Under the pieces are notes generated by a model that saw only the letters and a program-made list of their open reading frames with translations, made no database searches and was not told where the DNA came from. A program made the position numbers and the translations under genes. DNA of 64,000 bases, from the NCBI GenBank assembly GCA_009859145.1, contig VRVR01000045.1:177940-241939 (forward strand), read 5' to 3'. This document shows positions 40,379-49,500 of the stretch, one piece after another (the first letter of the stretch is position 1; each line of letters begins with the position of its first letter). Origin of the DNA: Andalucia godoyi. Its lineage: Eukaryota; Discoba; Jakobea; Jakobida; Andaluciidae.

Positions 40379-41191
40379 ATGAATCAAGAGTTGTCTATCA
40401 CTATTGGAAAGTACCGCAACCGTCCAGTCTCTGTGCTTCTTTCGGATGCTGCGTATTGTCAGCGCTATCTGAAAAAATATTCAAAGTATTTTCAAAATCT
40501 CGATCGTCAACGTCTTTACGACTATATCAGTGGCAGTACTAGCAATCGCAGCAACGTTCTACTTGCGGAAAAGCAAGCGAATCGCAGGCGAAAGGAATTG
40601 CAAAAAAGGTTCCTATCCGACGAAGATTTTTCGCTCGCAACGAGTCAGCGTGTCTCCTCGGCTCTTGGGATACCGTCCATTACAACTACCTACAGGACGG
40701 TGGTACCTCCATCCTGTGCAGTCAAGGAGTATGAATCTGCTGATAAATTAGAAGTCCTTTGTACAGAGATGGAACCGCTTGGTTTCGATGTTCGGGTGGA
40801 TGCACAGTCATCAATAACTGTTTCTGTGAACCTCACTGATGTAGAGCCTGGCGATCTCCTTGAAATTAAGAAGAACTGCTCTCCAGAATGTGTTCTTGAG
40901 GACTCGCATAATAACAGTGTTCGGCTGACTGTGGACCATCGCAATGAGCGTGTCTCCTGCATATTTAAGCTGCAGCCACTCCTTCAAGATGACTACCCTA
41001 TAGTTTTGGACGACATGAAAAAAAGAAAAGAAGCATATGAATCGAAATACCCGCTGTGTGCTAACAGTGGTACGTTGAGATACTTTATTCTTTACGTGGA
41101 AGAGTTCCGCTCGGAGGTTCTTAGTAGAGAAGAATTGACGAAATATTTCGCATCGTCGGATATTCATGTATTGTTTCCCGCTGAACAGTGA
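40379..41191 (+). CDS. Protein with ExoX C-terminal-like motif (270 aa)
   Basis: The N-terminus (ITIGKYRNRPVSVLLSDAAYCQRYLKKYSKY) fits the small ExoX C-terminal-like module (FGKYKGKPIxEV...YxxWL), which accompanies exonuclease, replication and viral proteins and is thought to bind DNA or partner proteins. The rest is mixed alpha/beta with a basic helix (KQANRRRKELQKRF) and no recognised catalytic site. It is the first gene inside the left arm, read inward, behind a CT-rich tract of about 85 bases. A 5' UTR intron from 40219 (GTAAAC) to 40344 (ATTACAG) is possible. The module call is moderate; function is unknown. Confidence 0.7.
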   Translation: MNQELSITIGKYRNRPVSVLLSDAAYCQRYLKKYSKYFQNLDRQRLYDYISGSTSNRSNVLLAEKQANRRRKELQKRFLSDEDFSLATSQRVSSALGIPSITTTYRTVVPPSCAVKEYESADKLEVLCTEMEPLGFDVRVDAQSSITVSVNLTDVEPGDLLEIKKNCSPECVLEDSHNNSVRLTVDHRNERVSCIFKLQPLLQDDYPIVLDDMKKRKEAYESKYPLCANSGTLRYFILYVEEFRSEVLSREELTKYFASSDIHVLFPAEQ

Positions 41192-41279
41192 TTCTATTCT
41201 ACCCTCTTGGGGGGTTACTAATGGCTGTCATTGAATGACGAACTGAAGATGTGCTTGAGGTTTTGATGTAATAAACATT

Positions 41280-41681
41280 TTGAATTTCGTGAGCTCTATA
41301 ATATTTCTCGTGTTTATTTCACATAAAGAGGGATTGGAAAACAATTTTGTGTTGAGTTCAGACCATACTTCTGTGAAGAACGCAACTGCATTGGAAGATA
41401 AAGGAGTAAGCAAAACTGATTTGCCGTTGTGTGTTCCCCGGGGTATCATTGTGGCGAACCTGAGCGGAGCCTTACGAGTACTTATAGGCTACTATGTCAA
41501 ACAGGCAGTCCCCGTGGCAGCACGTCAACTTAAGATATTTGGTTCAGCAAATGATGGCTTTTCAACGTGCGAGTATTATCATAAATTAATATGCAACGCT
41601 TCGACTAGAAGCCTTTACGAGCATACGAAGTTTCATATCGATAAATGCTCTTGCCGTTGGTGTGATTCCTTGGAACAGTAA
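41280..41681 (+). pseudogene. Open frame without ATG, possible gene remnant or exon
   Basis: A 134-codon frame begins at TTG and contains no methionine codon after it, so it cannot be translated alone from an ATG. The C-terminal half has Cys/His pairs (HKLICNAS, HIDKCSCRWCDS). It lies just downstream of the ExoX-C-like gene in the same direction. It may be a decayed gene or an exon of a spliced one; no family is recognised. Confidence 0.3.
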
Positions 41682-41928
41682 GGATAAGGGCACAGAGACA
41701 GTTAGTCCTGTTCCACTTGAGATTGTTTACAAGCCAATCGTGAAACGGTCATTCCCCATTCTTCAGCATCAATGCGCGTTTACGGTTTCGAATTCACAAA
41801 CATATGGACCACATCAACATAATAGAGTATCAGATAAGCAGAACACACAGTTGGAGGTGCTGCTTTCATCACTATGACCACCTTCCGAGCTCCTGGAATA
41901 CGGTCTCATGAACGAACCATCACGCTCA

Positions 41929-42423
41929 TTATCCTTTGTGATGCAGTGTGTCAGCCTTCTTATGTTTCTCGAAGCATGAGGGACAGAGGGGATACTTTCT
42001 GAACCGGACGAAAAAAATGTTTTCACATTCCCCGCATTTAACTTTTCGAGAGAGATTTGTACACGGAGAACATAATTCATTGTGTTCGCTGAACTCACGA
42101 ACTGTAAGAGATTTCGAGCAATCCCGGCACACCGGATTCCATTTCTTGTTCTGTCTGTCATACTTTTCATTCTTGTGGTTACTTGGACTATCATTGGCGC
42201 GCGGAAAGCACTCGACGCACAGTTCAGCATCCGAGAGGTCCGCTCGTCTCATGCATTCCGTGCATTCCGAACGATGGGTGCACCATGAAGGCCCGGAATC
42301 TTTTTTCCCGCACGTTTTGCATTGATCCAGTGTATCATTCTCACGGATTGGAGACCCTGGTGGTGACCGACATCCTGGAAAAGATGGATAGGTTAAAAAG
42401 TGTGAGTCCTTCACAACTCCCAT
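41929..42423 (-). CDS. Cysteine-rich zinc-ribbon protein (164 aa)
   Basis: Repeated CxxC pairs are spread along the protein: CKTCGKK, CTECMRR, CVECF, CRDCSK, CSPC, CGECENIFFV, CPSC. Together they could bind three or four Zn2+ ions in treble-clef or ribbon knuckles. The last pair resembles a zinc ribbon of the kind in nucleic-acid-binding or transcription factors. It is divergent from the 897-aa gene across 467 bases. A DNA- or protein-binding role in the element is likely; the precise function is unknown. Confidence 0.75.
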   Translation of the reverse strand: MGVVKDSHFLTYPSFPGCRSPPGSPIRENDTLDQCKTCGKKDSGPSWCTHRSECTECMRRADLSDAELCVECFPRANDSPSNHKNEKYDRQNKKWNPVCRDCSKSLTVREFSEHNELCSPCTNLSRKVKCGECENIFFVRFRKYPLCPSCFEKHKKADTLHHKG

Positions 42424-42890
42424 AATACAAACTTAGAGTTCGCGGATGCTAAACATGTGGACAAAGAAAAGAAAAAATGGTGTGAGGATTGAGGAATTGT
42501 GCATTTCAGCAAGGGTCAAAGGCATGGCTTGACGCTAGACATTTTTATTCAATTGTTTCACGCTTCAAAGAGGCCGAATATCCAAATCTTCCTTTCTTGA
42601 ATGACCTTAACCGTAGCACAGCAAATACAAAAAAGTAGCATGCATAATGATCAATCCAATGCGTATAGCTACTGCTACTACATGTGCTATGTCACACGCC
42701 TAGTACAAAATGACTGACGCTCTCAATTTCAATGTAATTTCCCCTCTTACTTCTCTTTTCATCTTCTCACCTTGCCCCCTTTTTTAACTACTTTTTTTCT
42801 TTACTGATTCATTTTCCGCAAGGAGAGCATACTTACTTGTCTACAAGTTCCGCTGAAAGCTATTTGAACCGGCTTCCTGACTAATCTCTC
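42424..42890. promoter_or_regulatory. Divergent promoter region of the element
   Basis: The region separates the zinc-ribbon (minus) and SF1-like (plus) genes. It has a copy of the recurring GCTTGACGCTAG motif at 42527-42538 and a CT-rich tract at about 42738-42800 ahead of the plus-strand gene, similar to tracts before the other element genes. Confidence 0.45.
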
Positions 42891-43216
42891 ATGAAGTCCA
42901 TGTGTGGCACCCAGATTGTCTCCGGAATCCTCGTTTCCACCATCCAACGGAATCAGTGGCTGAACGTTTATAAGTTTGCATGCGTCCGTCGTTTGCCTGT
43001 GTCGTTTATGAAGAGGAGTTTGATATCTGAAGCTTTGCGTGATGAAAAATCAGAGATCTATAAGGTCATGAAGACCCGTGACGTTGCAGTCCGGTGGCTG
43101 ATGCGGATGCTGATAAAGTTCGGAAAGGGAGAGCGTAGTTTTCATTCGGAGAGGAGAGCTAACATCGCAGAAGAGACGGACATTGATGACGACAGTGATG
43201 ACGATGACAGTGACAG

Positions 43217-43249
<33 letters not shown>

Positions 43250-45584
43250 CGACGACGACGACGATGATGATGATAATGAACTGGGTGAGCCAAAGCGAAA
43301 AAAGAAGAAGCGGAATCCATTGTCGGCAAAGTACATTTCGGACCAACTGAAAGATCACGAACTGTGCATGAATGTGGCTGAGTTCTATGATAACCCATGG
43401 AAAGCACCAGAGCCCCATGTGGAATTGATGTTCATCACGGGGGATCTGCGCTTGGAAAGCATGTTCTTTCATTACGTAGTCCTGCTTGATGAACACAACC
43501 GGATCGTCGGCGCGCCGTTAGTCATCGACAGGACGGAGCCACACATCAACAAGCACAAGGTGCGTCATCTTCTGCGGATTGTAGCGTATGAAAAGGCGCC
43601 CCATCAGATGTTCAGTGGTTGGAACATGAAAAAAGCGTTCGGCGGAATGCCTGTTCGAGTAACCGTGAGCACTCCTCCGAAGAGCGTCTTTCCCTATCCG
43701 CCGGTGAATGATCCTGGAGTGACAAGAATGTACAACAAAGTACACCTACATGCACGGAAAATAGTAGGCGATTTCTGTGTGACGGACAGCCATTTTGAGC
43801 TTGCAACGCAGTCAGGTGCTAAAAATGTGCATTCGATGTCCCTGGACGAGGTAGCAAGACAGCTCAATCTTCGCCGACACTCAGATCCGAAAACGCTACT
43901 CGGAACCTTCTCGTTCCAAGCTGGCGTTAAAGATCCTGAGCGTCCCACCCACGGAGAAGAGAAAATGGCTCAGGAAATTGAAATTTCAGTGCAAACGTAC
44001 CAGAGAGTTATGGGAATTTTGTTTACGTATGGATACACAGACTTTTTATCCAAGAATCTGCATCGAGACGCATTCACTGAAGCAGATCGGTCAATTATGC
44101 AAGGGCTCTTCGTCGAAACAGATTGCAATACCTGCTTGTTGAAAAACGAAGTATACAATGTGGAACTTACGATTGTACAGTTGCTTTGGGAACTACGACA
44201 ACGACCGAAGAATTCATTCCCACAGTTACAAAGTACTCCTTCGTTTCTGAAGATTGGCGAATCGATGAAACTTGGCAAAATACTGTTGCTAGACACTCCT
44301 GGACACACTGCTCTTGATGGGTGCACCAGTGTGTGCGGCTGGTGGCGTTCGGGTACAGGATGCAACCCCGGTGTTTTGTGTCCGACTGTCGAGCATCAAA
44401 AATTGGTTAACCAGACGTGTCATGTACCAACGATGCTTCTGGAAGACATGTTTGCTGAGACGCTGTCGAAGGTCGTTGAAAATGTGAAAGAAGGCATTCT
44501 TGTGGTCTGCTACGCGCATTTACTGGGCCTGCGGTCGCTAGGTCACATCCTGCACATTGCGGTTAAACGGCTCTGCATCCAACACTTAGTTATGATTGGA
44601 GATGCCAAAGAACTTCCTGTTCCAGCATCTGTCGACTATGGATGTCCGTTCTCTGATTTTATCGCGATGAAATGCGATGAATTGTTCGTGACTACGGAAA
44701 TTGAAAGGAAGAGCCTACATTGCGTGTTAAGTGAGGCGTCATATCAACAAATCCGGAGCTTGGAAGAATGTGAAAAGGGAAAATCCGATTACCTTCACCT
44801 ACGCTTACCCGGTCTAAAGCTATCAATGCAGTTAATTGATAGGACTGCATGGTTTGCAACTTACGTCTCAGAAGTGACAGACGAAGCAAATGAGCTCTGC
44901 CCTGTTTTTGTAGACTTCCAAACTGTGAAAGGACTAAGCAAAGATATTTTATCTGCACATTTCTATGCAAGTGCTGAGGCAAAGGTCAAACAGAGTGTGT
45001 TCCATGTCAACGAGTATCTTCTTGACAGGGCAAACGGATCATTTTTTCGCCTGCACGCTTTTCGGTCTAATTGTCTTTCTGCTTCCACGACGGAATATCA
45101 GCACACAATTCATGGGACTTTCTTTCGTGACCTTCCCCAAGTAGAGTGCCGTGCAAGGATTACTGGAGACGATCAACAAATCTGGCATGATCTTCGAAAA
45201 TGCCAGCATGCGGCTGCCGTGCAAATCCAGCAAACAAGCCAGCCTTATTTTGATGTCAGTTTTCTGATCCTTGGAAAGTACACAACTTTTCAAGAAATTA
45301 GGAGCGTGCTGCTGCGGACGAAGAAGAGAGTATTCGTTATTGGGACTGAAAAAGAACTGCGCACTGCTTTACGCAACAAAGCAAAACGCTGTTCCAACTT
45401 TTCGAGTCGAGCAAACGGCATTATTGCGCAGTTATCGGGAAAGTTGGCAACAGCAACTGTTCAACAAACGAGTACTCCCAACAATTTCGTTGTTCCTTTC
45501 TTAGATGATAGTGTTGAGAACCCTCTCCCTGAAGAAGAACCTCTCATCTGGGATAGTGGAGATGAGTTGTGGGAGGATTTATAG
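42891..45584 (+). CDS. Degenerate SF1 (UPF1/DNA2-like) helicase, probably catalytically dead
   Basis: The 897-aa protein has a basic N-terminus, an Asp/Ser run (about residues 96-128) followed by a basic patch (KRKKKKR, a possible NLS), and a middle region of unknown fold. A helicase-like C-terminal half follows. Residues 535-590 (GILVVCYAHLLG...HLVMIGDAKELPVP...YGCPFSDF) match motifs II and III and the QLPP-G-SLF region of UPF1-type helicases, but the DEA of motif II is replaced by CYA and no GxxxxGK(S/T) is present. Near residue 840, VLLRTKKRVFVIGTEKEL matches motif VI (xALTRAKxxxxIxG). So the fold appears kept while ATPase residues are lost. It may be a structural helicase subunit. Confidence 0.65.
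43185..43278 (+). repeat. GAT/GAC trinucleotide run inside the SF1-like gene
   Basis: An in-frame codon repeat encodes the polyaspartate stretch. Its opposite strand gives long Ser-, His- or Ile/Val-rich false frames. Confidence 0.95.
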
Positions 45585-45884
45585 TAGATATTTTAATGCG
45601 TTCAAACTGCAAAGGCGCACATTTGTTGTCATGAAATCACGATGACTAAGTAGTATACCTGTGTCAAATGTTGTGTTCACTGTCGTCCCGTTTGAATCAC
45701 TCCCGCAACAGTTGATACACTAATTGACTTATATTTAGGTAGGTAAATTCATTTTCGATTAATATCTGATCATCTCATAAAGACAAAGGAGCAGCCAGAC
45801 CTTAAAAATGAAACGCCAGACAAGATAAGGGCCAGGACAGATCAGTGACTGCTGGAGACCTCCAAATGACAAGTTGATTTACAT
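45585..45884. other. Convergent intergenic region
   Basis: A 3'-3' spacer between the SF1-like gene and the 845-aa gene; no feature is supported. Confidence 0.6.
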
Positions 45885-48422
45885 TCAGCCCCTTCCGTAA
45901 AATTTCTTGGAAAGTTCGCGTACGACAGAGAATACTTCTTTTTCAAGCGTTGCAGTGGAGGTTTGGTCAACCTGTAAGGGGCGGTACGGAAGTGTAACGA
46001 AGATCTTTTGAGCTTCAAAAACCAGCCGACTTACATAGTTACTTCGACGGTTATCCAAACAAGAAGTCTTAAACTCCTGTTTAACGGGCAGCAGTTCGAA
46101 GACAGGCTCGCACGAATTTCTAATTCGAATGATCAGTGGCGCACAGCAGCCTTCGCTTGCAACACGCATCAGCAGTTCATTTGACAGAGGAAAGAAACTC
46201 GCTTCTTCAAAAGAACGGAATTCTCGATTGGGGTTCACTGCGGCTTCAATAATGGCTGCAAATGCACGAATTACGCATGAGCTCGTGTCAATCAGCGTAG
46301 AAGAGCGATAGTTCATACGAGAGGCACCAAAGAATTCCAAGTACGAGGACAGTTGAGAGAGATAATCCGCCTCCCTTCGATAATAGCTATCAATGCCTTC
46401 AGTGCGGGGAGGAAACGCATGAAGCACTTGTTTGTCCTCAATACAGATGTCCTCAAAACAAGAAAAAAGTGAGCCACGAACATCTTCATGAGAAACTGAG
46501 GGGCATGACGCCAAAAATCGATGGATACGAATAACGGACAGAAGGAATGGAATCGCAGTCGTCGTCGTTATCAACGGAATGCGATCTTCATCGTTCGCAG
46601 AAGAATTACTATTCAGCAGTCCTCTGATACATTCTAAAAGACTGTCAAGCTCAGCTTTCTCCGGGGCATTGTCATTCACCTTCATGCGAGAAATAAAATC
46701 CCTAAATTTCGTCAACTGCCCTTTCGTCCATGTCAATTTTTCGGTTGAACACAAGACAGAAAGAATTTGACGTCTCATAGTCTCCTGATTCGCTTGCCAA
46801 GACGAGAAAATGGCGGCTTCTGTATTGCCATGCAGACATGACAACGCAAATATCAGGCAATCGAGAATAGCATCGTAATGCTCACGAGTTTTGCATGGCT
46901 CATTCCATTCGGCGTTCTGATTCGTGGAGAAGCAAGAAATTAAGACGCATACTGCACTTTTCCGGGAAAACAAATCATCTTGAGGTGACAAAAGACGGCA
47001 AAGAATCTGAATTGAAATCGGGTAGACAAACGCATCAGGCTTTGACTTCTTCACCTTTCCACAAATCGATGAATGCAGAAACGAGATAAGGGCAAGATGC
47101 CGAGTAACTTTGTGACGAACTTCAGGATTCGAAAAGAAGACTTCATACTCATCATCGCTACACGGGAAAACCCTGCATGACAAGTCTTGTGTATGCGTGG
47201 CTGCGGCCCGACTACCATCAATACTCTTAAGAGCATCCGACAGCCATGTTTCTAGCGCATGACTCGGAGGAAGGATTGCATAGTTGTCGTCAAGATCGTC
47301 AACAAACAACGCCGTGACTCTTGCATCCAAATAGAGAACAGAAGGATTGGAGAAATCATCAGTGAAATACTTGGATTTGAACTTCGGAATATCCCCATTG
47401 CGTGCACGCGCTGAAGATATGCCGAACAAACGCATCTCTGTGTCACGTCTATCACGATGCGTAACATGTCCCAATAAACGTAAGATGCCAACTCCCAAAA
47501 GAAACAACGGCGGCACCTGAGGACAGGAAACTGGAAATTGATGGTACATGCAAGCAACATTGTGAACAACCCTTTCGATCTGACGCTGCAAATCAGAATT
47601 TGCAGAAATGGAGGATTCCTCGGTTTCAACCTTCTCCATGCGCTCGACACACAAAGTGTAAAGGTAGAGTAAATTCTCTTTTGTCGAAAATACAATAGGG
47701 CACAGAAAGAGCAGCATAAGGCGCAATGCGGATAGTTTGCCATTGTCATTGATCCCATGGCTTATACACAACTTACCAACTTTGGGTTCAGCTAACTTCA
47801 GGACTCGTAGATAATTGAAGACATCAAGAAACCGCCACATACTCTGAACGCATGCATTAAAAGTTTCTTGTTTGAAATTCTCTCGGAAAACCACACTTCC
47901 AAGAGTTTCATGATATTGAGAGAAAATCGAATCCAATCGCAACATTCTTTCGACCCAGGGGCCCGGCAATTCGGATTGCAATGCAACAATGAAATACGAC
48001 GGAAGCTGCAATGCTTCATTTGTTGGACCTCCTGACGAACTTCTCGCTGAATCCTCCAAAAACAACTTGATTGTGCATGCAATCGTTTTGATGACTGCGT
48101 CTTGTTTAAAAGAGTCCTTTTTCGCATCCTTCTTGCTGGTTTTAAACCAGATAGTCCATAAAGGGTTAGGATGACACTTTCCACGACCATAATGACACTT
48201 CGCTCTATCGTAATATTTCTTAAACGCTGTGTTCGAGTAATCAAGAAACCATAATTCTCTTTTTTCTGCAAACGTATTGAATACACGCTCGAAATGTGTT
48301 TGGAAATCCGCACAATCTGGATGCTGAAGGATTTTGGCAAGTGGCTGAACAGGATTATCAGGGGAGCCAACACGGCTCCGTTTTGGAGGTTTAACAGAAA
48401 AACTGGACATCATTTCTTCCAT
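45885..48422 (-). CDS. Large helical protein of the long-repeat element, unrecognised (845 aa)
   Basis: I place the start at 48422 (MEEMMSSFSVKPPKRSRVGSP). The frame is open for 36 more codons to 48530, but that stretch is a translated CT-rich tract (FFPSFFLFRSFVLLF), like the leaders of neighbouring element genes. The N-terminus carries a basic patch (KPPKRSRV, possible NLS). The rest is mostly helical with many Cys and Leu and no TM segment, P-loop, zinc knuckle or catalytic motif I recognise. It lies between the inactive helicase and the ATPase gene and is transcribed like the latter. It may be a replication or structural protein of the element, but that is position only. Confidence 0.75.
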   Translation of the reverse strand: MEEMMSSFSVKPPKRSRVGSPDNPVQPLAKILQHPDCADFQTHFERVFNTFAEKRELWFLDYSNTAFKKYYDRAKCHYGRGKCHPNPLWTIWFKTSKKDAKKDSFKQDAVIKTIACTIKLFLEDSARSSSGGPTNEALQLPSYFIVALQSELPGPWVERMLRLDSIFSQYHETLGSVVFRENFKQETFNACVQSMWRFLDVFNYLRVLKLAEPKVGKLCISHGINDNGKLSALRLMLLFLCPIVFSTKENLLYLYTLCVERMEKVETEESSISANSDLQRQIERVVHNVACMYHQFPVSCPQVPPLFLLGVGILRLLGHVTHRDRRDTEMRLFGISSARARNGDIPKFKSKYFTDDFSNPSVLYLDARVTALFVDDLDDNYAILPPSHALETWLSDALKSIDGSRAAATHTQDLSCRVFPCSDDEYEVFFSNPEVRHKVTRHLALISFLHSSICGKVKKSKPDAFVYPISIQILCRLLSPQDDLFSRKSAVCVLISCFSTNQNAEWNEPCKTREHYDAILDCLIFALSCLHGNTEAAIFSSWQANQETMRRQILSVLCSTEKLTWTKGQLTKFRDFISRMKVNDNAPEKAELDSLLECIRGLLNSNSSANDEDRIPLITTTTAIPFLLSVIRIHRFLASCPSVSHEDVRGSLFSCFEDICIEDKQVLHAFPPRTEGIDSYYRREADYLSQLSSYLEFFGASRMNYRSSTLIDTSSCVIRAFAAIIEAAVNPNREFRSFEEASFFPLSNELLMRVASEGCCAPLIIRIRNSCEPVFELLPVKQEFKTSCLDNRRSNYVSRLVFEAQKIFVTLPYRPLQVDQTSTATLEKEVFSVVRELSKKFYGRG

Positions 48423-48521
48423 TTCTGTGAATGAGGAACAAAACCTAAAGAGAAGAACAAAAGATCTAAACAGGAAGAAAGAGGGAAAAAAAGGAAGAGA
48501 ACTGGATTCCGGAGTTGACGC

Positions 48522-48563
48522 ATGCTCCAAAGACTGGAGAAACCATAGCTTGATGCTAACACA
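48522..48563 (+). repeat. Left inverted repeat of a small (about 0.7 kb) MITE-like insertion
   Basis: It matches the reverse complement of 49185-49234: ATGCT(C/G)CCAAA-type start, ACTGGAGAA, CCA, then GCTTGATGCTA and CACA, with one eight-base duplication (TTGATGCT) in the right copy. It overlaps the start region of the 845-aa gene's leader. Confidence 0.7.
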
Positions 48564-49184
48564 CTCAGCACATCCGCTGCGTGCCTTTCAGAGGGGCGCC
48601 TTCAGGAACGGAATCGGACGATTTTACTATATCCCTCCCTCGGATGTCGCTAAACCAGACCAATGACGAGAACCAACGTCAGGCTTTGTACGAGCCTTAG
48701 ATCAGCACTGCAAACGCCATCGCTGGATGCCGTTTGAAAGCCGGGAGTTCCAGAACTGCGCAGGTAGGTTGCAGTTTGTTTCTGTCCTCGGACACAATGA
48801 TGTTCACTTCTTCCCCAATCAGAAACGAAAAGCAGCTGTTTGGTAGTCAGTCCTTGATGAATCTTGTGGTGTGCAAACTGATCCTCTCCCGTGGTATTTC
48901 CAAGCTCTCCATGACAAGACATGCTCCTTCGTCTCCTGACGGCTCTGAAAACACGACCGAAGAAGACTGTTGTTCCGAGAAAAGTCTAGAGACTGCCGCA
49001 GACGATGAGGTAAACTGCAAACATGTCCACATCGGCAAATCCAAAAACATGGATATTCTTCTCAACTGTGAAAAACGGTTGTTTGGCCATTACTGGACAC
49101 ACGAAGCTAATGCAAATGGAAGAAAATGCAATTCACAAAGGTTTCGTTGCAGGAGAAAGTCAAACCATGAAACGGCCGCTGAAA

Positions 49185-49234
49185 TGTGCTAGCATCAAGC
49201 ATCAAGCAGTGGGTTCTCCAGTTTTTGGCAGCAT
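49185..49234 (-). repeat. Right inverted repeat of the small MITE-like insertion
   Basis: The partner of 48522-48563, inverted. It contains GCTAGCATCAAGCATCAAGC, that is, the recurring GCTTGATGCTAGC motif with a tandem duplication. Confidence 0.7.
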
Positions 49235-49500
49235 CTCTTTTGACCAGAGAACGCTTTGTAGACCGACCTCAGTCGACATTCGTAGATCGTGGATAGCACG
49301 CATGGAACTGAAATGGAAAGCGCCCTCGTGGACAGAATCCAAGGTTTCTGCTGTTTTCTGCTATTTCTGATTTTACTTAAATATTCATTTGCCTTCTCAT
49401 AGAGACGAGTATACAACAACGCATGCCACGTTTCGGAGCATCAGTTTTCTATGGACATCCATTGTTAAAAATAATGCCTCCAAATAGCGACGGTTCGTGT

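Larger units (their letters stand above)
48423..49500. other. Gene-free interval holding a pair of inverted repeats
   Basis: The interval lies between two minus-strand element genes. It contains a CT-rich leader (on the minus strand, 48425-48500) and the 42-50-base inverted repeats listed separately. A 152-codon plus-strand frame (48734-49192) runs between the repeats, but has no recognisable feature and I do not call it. Confidence 0.5.

Noticed and set aside
43050-43496. Ile/Val-, Ser- and His-rich minus-strand ORFs
   Set aside because: They arise from the antisense of the GAT/GAC codon repeat in the SF1-like gene.
48423-48530. Upstream ATG and hydrophobic leader of the 845-aa protein
   Set aside because: It has the same CT-tract origin; the start at 48422 begins a normal polar N-terminus with a basic patch.
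48734-49192. 152-aa plus-strand ORF between the small inverted repeats
   Set aside because: It has no recognisable feature, is short for its position, and runs into the right repeat.
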